Source: an uncultured Elusimicrobia bacterium (GTDB lineage: Bacteria; Elusimicrobiota; Elusimicrobia; UBA1565; UBA9628). Taken from it: a stretch of DNA of 10,287 nt. Made by a program: the position numbers and the translations under genes. Numbering within the stretch: position 1 is the stretch's first letter; each line of letters starts with the position of its first letter. The notes beneath the pieces were generated by a model that worked only from the letters and a program-made list of their open reading frames with translations, did not search any database and had not been told where the DNA came from. This document shows positions 9,701 to 10,287 of this stretch, piece by piece. Where the stretch lies: NCBI GenBank assembly GCA_903874575.1, contig CAIQSZ010000243.1:1-10287 (forward strand), written 5' to 3'.

Positions 9701-10252
9701 ACCATGGTCGCCGCGGTCCTGATGGACCGGTTCGGCAACGTCTCCTCGTCGTCGACGACCTATTTCGTAAATTACTTCGCGCCCGGACAGAACCAGACGT
9801 ACGCGGGCATCAACTCCGCCGCGGTCATCGTGGCGACGGCGCCGTCGTCGCTGTGGACCAATATCGGCACCTCGAACCTCGCCGTCACCATCCCGGGCGG
9901 GGCGGGCCTCAGCGCCGCGCCGATGTACTTCTGGAGCACGCTCGCCGGCGGCGCGACCATTTTCGCGCAGGCCCAGGTCGCGGGCGGCGACGTGTTCACC
10001 CCGATTTCCCAGGTGCACCGCGTCACCAACGCGCCGGCGCACTACTTGACCGTCAATCATCCGTACGCGGCGGCCAGCCCGCTGAAGGTCGGCGTCCCCG
10101 GAGTCCTTTCCATCCAGGCGCACGATCTGTTCGGCAACGTCGCGGCCGGCGATCCGCAGAACGGCAACTACTTCCTCGACCCGGTCGGCTTCCCCAGCTC
10201 GGTGTTGGAGGCTGAACTCCTAAACCAAGAAAGGAGAGTCCAGCTTCAGTGA
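2..10252 (+). CDS. Giant tandem-repeat Ig-like surface/secreted protein, 5'-truncated by the window
   Basis: The frame is open from position 2 to the TGA at 10250-10252, giving 3,416 visible residues. The GTG at 125 is not the start, because in-frame codons before it already encode module sequence: a W-G-G-G-F turn between two Cys, then A-T-D-F-S-G-N. The amino end lies upstream. Domains in order: ten A modules (residues 1-1243), B1 (1244-1366), nine arm-bearing B modules (1367-2529), and seven B-prime modules (2530-3416, the last cut short). The modules alternate hydrophobic and Thr/Ser residues as in beta-sandwiches. I see no catalytic motif, transmembrane helix, LPXTG signal, S-layer domain or outer-membrane barrel. 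Fourteen cysteines in seven intra-module pairs and very few lysines suit an exported protein. Known: such chains are typical of bacterial adhesins and surface filaments. Inferred: surface location. Specific function unknown. Signal peptide and any amino-terminal domain are out of view. Confidence 0.93.
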   Translation, partial: ANGKCYAWGGGFTLACPNFIPAFGSPAAWTFTPNPNPFTNLVSYVATAQATDFSGNIQGVYAVGVSSVSFTETTATPQIGIVAPATGREISLATLSGTATDSIPGDLAIVQVRVQDLNGLNKYADPAAGFNFGQAVPDLSWFNAGSGSVPPWTSWSVSSAVVYTSGHQYSVQARTRNQAGTYSTTYATMTVVYDVDAPQTSALLPVLGSTVSSLPVLSGASFDNTPTNPGVVSNMRVRLVRASDGNYWNGVGWTSGVSQLTTTEGVQIFVSSWSLTTNLPSIAQFTDGVSYYATTSGHDDASPGGNVEAFAPARSSTFTADLTGPSLNIIAPVNNTVISSLAQIRGTAADALAGISNTNQIFVALQEDGPGFGCWNGQIAGGTFTLAGCPIYYPISNLGLGGSLAGGVWSMNAPPLTTQYRYRIWVKGQDNATPVGNFTAAASVSSITFTYETDIPEIGFTYPPSLPAPGGNLSAAFMVAGTAADNFGVVYTSVAYQEADTGLYWDGVSTFSSVAAKFIGTAFTGVIPNYAFSQAAPVPAASSGRNYNVYPYAENSARLSVIGSPISIKWDTMKPTSAVVAPSSGQYVNQMSSVTGMSSDPGAAASGIGGTQVQLRRDIDNICWSGAAWTANCATSGSWLAPVLGQNWSMAANLPPASNLNTGLQDGLAYTLTSRAFDVSANTQTALTSNVFYVALTSPTGGVAFPANSSEVNTLPMISGTAVAPVPGAPGAQGAHLDFPQISMKDVLTNNFWNGTSFGAPGRVWFVALDSSTKNDGSQLNWRYDTSSVLWGDGFQRYLIEAKILDAAGNYSIASSTFSFDHTPPLSNISYPPSNGLYFSSMSAILGTSFDVTSPITDVRVQMWYLSGGATYYWSPVAPHWAPSNIGTYSINGAPGPSGTNKPWDYGSVQNPDFSVPGANFAWHDGTHDGANGHLFNVVTAAVDGAGNGQVVLTTRTFIFDDVPPTSAPTVPSTNTAYHVMTTLSGTSVDDSAANSGIVSVAVSIVDLDASGGPKWFNGSNFTAGTEQWLPVSNLFQTSWSFTNGALALTTQHHYVVKSSATDGTGNVQTAAIPNTFLYDTDVPSSNVTNPANLITYTNQKILIGTASDPGFTSGIGGAGSGVFPYAAWAAGKVEVQIYRDTMSALGGGPIPYPLASATGYLWNGSTWVAAAGGPIWIPAAVDTFGNWNYSGLVCPSPNPTNQPCWAAGAYVAWVRTTDNAGNTQSATIQAGPRFFVSNPAQSFRIVLQTDPSTAGNQVNFTVAAVDGFGGTGSTATSYSGQIQFVMDATLSPTGPEIMGAGQVPDLAHGLPSAYTFTTGVGGDNGVHGFSMILRKAGARTLSVQDSNSPSLAGQAGATVNPSQPSRIQVIADCGVNGQLPAPGVVTAGTEGRSGAPRSFTAGQQVQYCALVTDDFYNVVPSSAVTVAVTDADPNNDSLADGGVASLAFSGQTTFTRTFVTASTMTGISVQATGAGLFPNSSNPATPVVVSGGSGIKLLGLLPGEAYAPGKFAIAPLGKTGTPAPLQAGSTYTLVAYAVDQYYNVDQSVAWPVTAKIPTDAYTPAPGPQTLSSGATVFTFTPLVAGNQTFQVQTNVLSGSASYYVTPNPAPIWWGPPVKLQAVAEGQVAAPGAAPYDAGPTTGGRSVSAPATLIAGATTTVTVNLVDTLFNVVKGTTPFLTLASSVTMPLVQLDFPNDPNIQGRSFSPNPFRRTLNAGTTTFAFFAVTRNPAFLVKASDTGLTATAYSSDTVSNIPVIANVPAGMLLRMPGELYEEGTASGKTGAPSILTAGASYTIDVRAVDLYNNRAGDGRQIGLLANDVYANVPSPQALVLGQASFLNFLPSAATGNLVVSAYDNDVILPQLTTRTISSLNVVPAAPDRMIVLLSGQTLVPGKVVPPFGMTGVPKTSTAGVTFGVAAYATDLRYNVVDTVVKPSVVFTSDDPFVPALGSFAMAGGASSATNLILRTAGNRVITAADGGGAPSLAAGASSALPLIPNSPVRLRVLTPAETAQPGSFGNGRAGAAFSAQAGFSFPVEIDIVDGFWNLTPGVTQQITLISDDPFAVISPTAQVVAASATFSVNLHRAGTTVLTAQMTNALSLPSVALDSSTPVTVLPGTPSRLLTVMAGESFNQGAPSGKAGVPSQQTAGTAFSVQVGVVDSFNNLIPGRPVIAAVGTPTDPYADPVTTAAVNMALGYTLPITVNLRLAATGHYLNASDFAGSGLSADPQTSTFTVVPASPLGLQLLLPGQTPVPGSGDYPNGGVVGVISTPTAGVPFNATVNLVDRFMNVYTALGPAPQVYLNASDAYAIQPATAPLIAGARSLSITLVTKSTDAVIVAAPRALGADAVCTGNGPSNLCLASAPAAVSALFKVWSSSAVGLQVILPGETQHPGKCNVNPGATCRVLAAAEGAPGKDGAPNAYTVTNPATSAEVYLVDAFFNPVTEIPVGLSQDSNPPATMPTVRLSFPQDWQVGVPAAAGLVLGSRQFSFTPLTASNTYTVVVGTIAASPSSWPGVAATSFPVYPGPPHHLSFSNLPSTVTAGTPFGGTLTAYDQFNNVLSTGPNAYTANVTFGAEVFGGNQDPVFSPMNNATFSSSTDMGVKNLPAFVVLRKAGSRYLQAYETGNSGVNSEIIGYSVRPYVEVLAAAPDSVKVAPTNDAVIGAGQQVPSNPGRQLITGQLTDAFDNPITGATTVYIQIVGVSGSTGTLSLDYGAGAISAGASTTSFTDAAGLVGVGTPTISYFVSSVAGDYARVWIGTMPVPANILPFVATQKDISGRLITTGGNPSQLVFLSSSSSALVGINEVAGAGAQYTVQARDDFGNVTTQGFLNPLLLANANSDIAIHASRGLQLGTFGSAGDYGFRDAANTQFVSSILIGSGVSQATFRYHDRMSSYAGPDPSSNTSAGGRPGRWTLQIFNGPQVLAQASLAMNPDTPHQIGFGNPPNSMVAGQVVDFVNNLASFQAQLQDEFSNPSVSTQAVVINLSTVTRMASRANDYNGFSVSSGAFLGSRVNGPAFFSTTHTVTVPLGSYETTFYYLDTTASRMYGAGGGTKPVLALSASGLFGAQQPIYIQADSIDGVAVAAGAGAQLQAGTTSSAFIVETRDYYGNPSPLRTGQDFNRGWVQLGVTTDDQASVAFSTPDPGAFVSSAAVIYLPVGVSATSFYMIDTLLTQLGSTHTLVVSGVTYPSWGAAVSSYTVAPGPPAQIGWITPPHRLIAGTTVEYALGAATNTMVAAVLMDRFGNVSSSSTTYFVNYFAPGQNQTYAGINSAAVIVATAPSSLWTNIGTSNLAVTIPGGAGLSAAPMYFWSTLAGGATIFAQAQVAGGDVFTPISQVHRVTNAPAHYLTVNHPYAAASPLKVGVPGVLSIQAHDLFGNVAAGDPQNGNYFLDPVGFPSSVLEAELLNQERRVQLQ
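14..7213 (+). other. Seven close cysteine pairs, one per module (predicted disulfides)
   Basis: Cys codons lie at 14 and 47; 1121 and 1166; 1868 and 1898; 3584 and 3614; 4121 and 4226; 7052 and 7079; 7187 and 7211. I found no other Cys in the 3,416 residues. Loop lengths between partners are 10, 14, 9, 9, 34, 8 and 7 residues. In the first three pairs the cysteines flank the W-G turn of an A module (CYAWGGGF..C, CWNG..C, CWSGAAW..C). The pairing itself is seen in the sequence; disulfide formation is inferred from the even count and the one-pair-per-module layout, and would need an oxidising compartment such as the periplasm or cell exterior. Confidence 0.75.
3731..7588 (+). repeat. Array of B modules with L-P-G-E / G-K-x-G-x-P arm and TAG...VD...N core
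   Basis: Unit starts: 3731 (FRIVLQ, no arm), 4100, 4487, 4853, 5291, 5645, 6005, 6362, 6725 and 7139, spaced 118-150 residues. The core of each reads roughly TAG-x-x-F-x-V-x-V-x-x-VD-x-x-x-N-V-V, then a strand with S-D-D-P or T-D-A-Y, a strand with A-x-F-x-x-x-L, A-G-x-x-x-L/V-x-A, and a P-x-x-P-x-x-L joint. Units from 4100 to 7139 carry an extra arm before the core: GLLPGEAYAPG plus GKTGTP, MPGELYEEG plus GKTGAP, MAGESFNQG plus GKAGVP, LLPGQTPVPG, ILPGETQHPG plus GKDGAP; it is degenerate in the 4100, 4853 and 6005 units. The arm varies in length, longest at 7139. The pattern is like invasin-type or Big-like bacterial Ig domains, which use a V-x-D-x-x-G-N strand. Placement in a specific family is inference. 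Confidence 0.82.
10208..10247 (+). promoter_or_regulatory. Imperfect hairpin enclosing the ribosome binding site of the next gene
   Basis: Bases 10208-10214 (GAGGCTG) can pair with 10241-10247 (CAGCTTC), seven pairs including one G-U. After one mismatch (10215 with 10240), 10216-10219 (ACTC) pairs with 10236-10239 (GAGT). Further weaker pairing of 10220-10221 with the AGG at 10232-10234 leaves a loop of about ten bases. The 3' arm and loop edge contain the AAGGAG at 10231-10236. There is no T-tract after it, so it is not a typical intrinsic terminator. If it folds, it would mask the ribosome binding site until a ribosome finishing the giant gene opens it, coupling the two genes. Pairing is seen by eye; the regulatory role is inference. 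Confidence 0.45.
10231..10236 (+). promoter_or_regulatory. Shine-Dalgarno sequence (AAGGAG) for the downstream gene
   Basis: AAGGAG is a strong match to the 16S rRNA anti-Shine-Dalgarno sequence. It lies 12 bases before the GTG at 10249 and 18 before the ATG at 10255. The spacing favours GTG 10249 although it is longer than the usual 5-9. The site is inside the last codons of the giant gene. Confidence 0.65.
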
Positions 10253-10287
10253 GGATGATGCTGCCGATTCTCAGCGTCGCAGCTATA
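10249..10287 (+). CDS. Start of a downstream gene, possible exported protein (3'-truncated by window)
   Basis: Thirteen codons are visible from GTG 10249, reading M-R-M-M-L-P-I-L-S-V-A-A-I, open to the window edge. The GTG overlaps the preceding TGA as GTGA, a typical arrangement for translationally coupled genes in one operon. In-frame ATG codons at 10255 and 10258 are alternative starts but sit farther from the AAGGAG. One Arg followed by a hydrophobic run looks like the start of a Sec signal peptide or membrane segment, which would fit a secreted partner of the giant protein. Thirteen residues are too few to identify a family or prove that the frame is used. Confidence 0.5.
   Translation, partial: MRMMLPILSVAAI

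Larger units (their letters stand above)
7589..10252 (+). repeat. Array of seven B-prime modules, last one truncated
   Basis: Unit starts: 7589 (HHLSFSN), 7952 (DSVKVAP), 8366 (SQLVFLS), 8813 (HQIGFGNPP), 9239 (DGVAVAA), 9620 (AQIGWITPP) and 10040 (HYLTVNH). They keep the AG...L-x-D-x-F-x-N core (TAYDQFNN, QARDDFGN, QLQDEFSN, ETRDYYGN, VLMDRFGN, QAHDLFGN) but lack the L-P-G-E arm. From the second unit on, an aromatic turn appears late in the module: SFTDAAG at 8183, FRYHDR at 8660, FYYLDT at 9110, FYMIDT at 9497 and, weaker, MYFWST at 9923. Full units span 121-149 residues, but the final one has only 70 before the stop. In invasin-like Ig domains this late position is usually occupied by a D-x-x-G-x-A strand, so it is likely the equivalent strand; that is inference. 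No cysteines occur anywhere in this block. Confidence 0.8.

Noticed and set aside
320..10123. Long minus-strand open frames (for example 320-1843, 2519-3985, 5900-7177 and 9014-10123)
   Set aside because: Arg/Gly-rich translations without motifs, all antisense to the repeat gene. Stop codons are scarce in every frame of such GC-rich DNA.
10208..10247. Intrinsic transcription terminator
   Set aside because: The inverted repeat is imperfect and has no T-run after it. It also overlaps the ribosome binding site and start of the next gene, which argues for continued transcription.
2..10252. CRISPR array or recent tandem DNA duplication
   Set aside because: The periodicity of about 360-450 bases is visible only at protein level. 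I found no short identical direct repeats with unique spacers and no near-identical units at DNA level.
10190..10252. Frameshift or sequencing error explaining the short last module
   Set aside because: The other two forward frames meet stops at 10213 and 10221, so a single indel near the end would not extend the module. A larger deletion remains possible and is listed as a finding.
2..10252. Enzyme, toxin or defence-system domain hidden in the giant protein
   Set aside because: I read through all modules and saw only repeat-type beta domains. There is no protease, nuclease, hydrolase or nucleotide-binding motif, and no module departs enough in length to hold one.

Overview
The window is almost entirely one gene: the 3' part of a giant plus-strand open reading frame. 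It is open from the first complete codon (position 2) to a TGA at 10250-10252, giving 3,416 residues with no in-frame stop and no true start in view. The protein is built from tandem beta-sandwich-type modules of about 118-162 residues. It is rich in Ala, Gly, Ser, Thr, Val and Pro, very poor in Lys (roughly 40 by eye), and shows no enzyme motif or membrane segment. I read it as an extracellular or cell-surface multi-domain protein; its actual role (adhesin, stalk, sheath or matrix) cannot be told from the sequence.

Layout: 2-3730 holds ten Ig-like 'A' modules. They are joined by Asp/Pro linkers of the YD-x-D-x-P type, carry a W-N-G turn, and end in D-x-x-G-N. 3731-7588 holds ten 'B' modules: B1, then nine (B2-B10) that open with an L-P-G-E / G-K-x-G-x-P arm ahead of a TAG...VD...N core. 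7589-10252 holds seven 'B-prime' modules (B11-B17) without that arm; B12-B16 carry an F-x-x-x-D-type motif late in the module. The last module is cut to about half length and ends in a compositionally different tail with no recognisable anchor or secretion domain.

All 14 cysteines of the visible protein fall in seven close pairs, each pair inside one module. This is strong internal evidence for disulfides and hence for export.

At 10249-10287 a second gene starts. Its GTG overlaps the giant gene's TGA (GTGA), and its first codons read like the start of a signal peptide. Its Shine-Dalgarno sequence lies inside the giant gene, in one arm of an imperfect hairpin (about 10208-10247), which suggests translational coupling.

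Organism: a high-GC bacterium. The combination of W-N-G Ig-like modules with L-P-G-E / G-K-T-G-x-P / TAG / VD-x-x-x-N modules resembles giant repeat proteins I associate with Elusimicrobiota and some other environmental phyla. This is recollection, not proof, and the window contains no taxonomic marker. There is no RNA gene, mobile element, CRISPR array or gene-free stretch longer than 300 bases.
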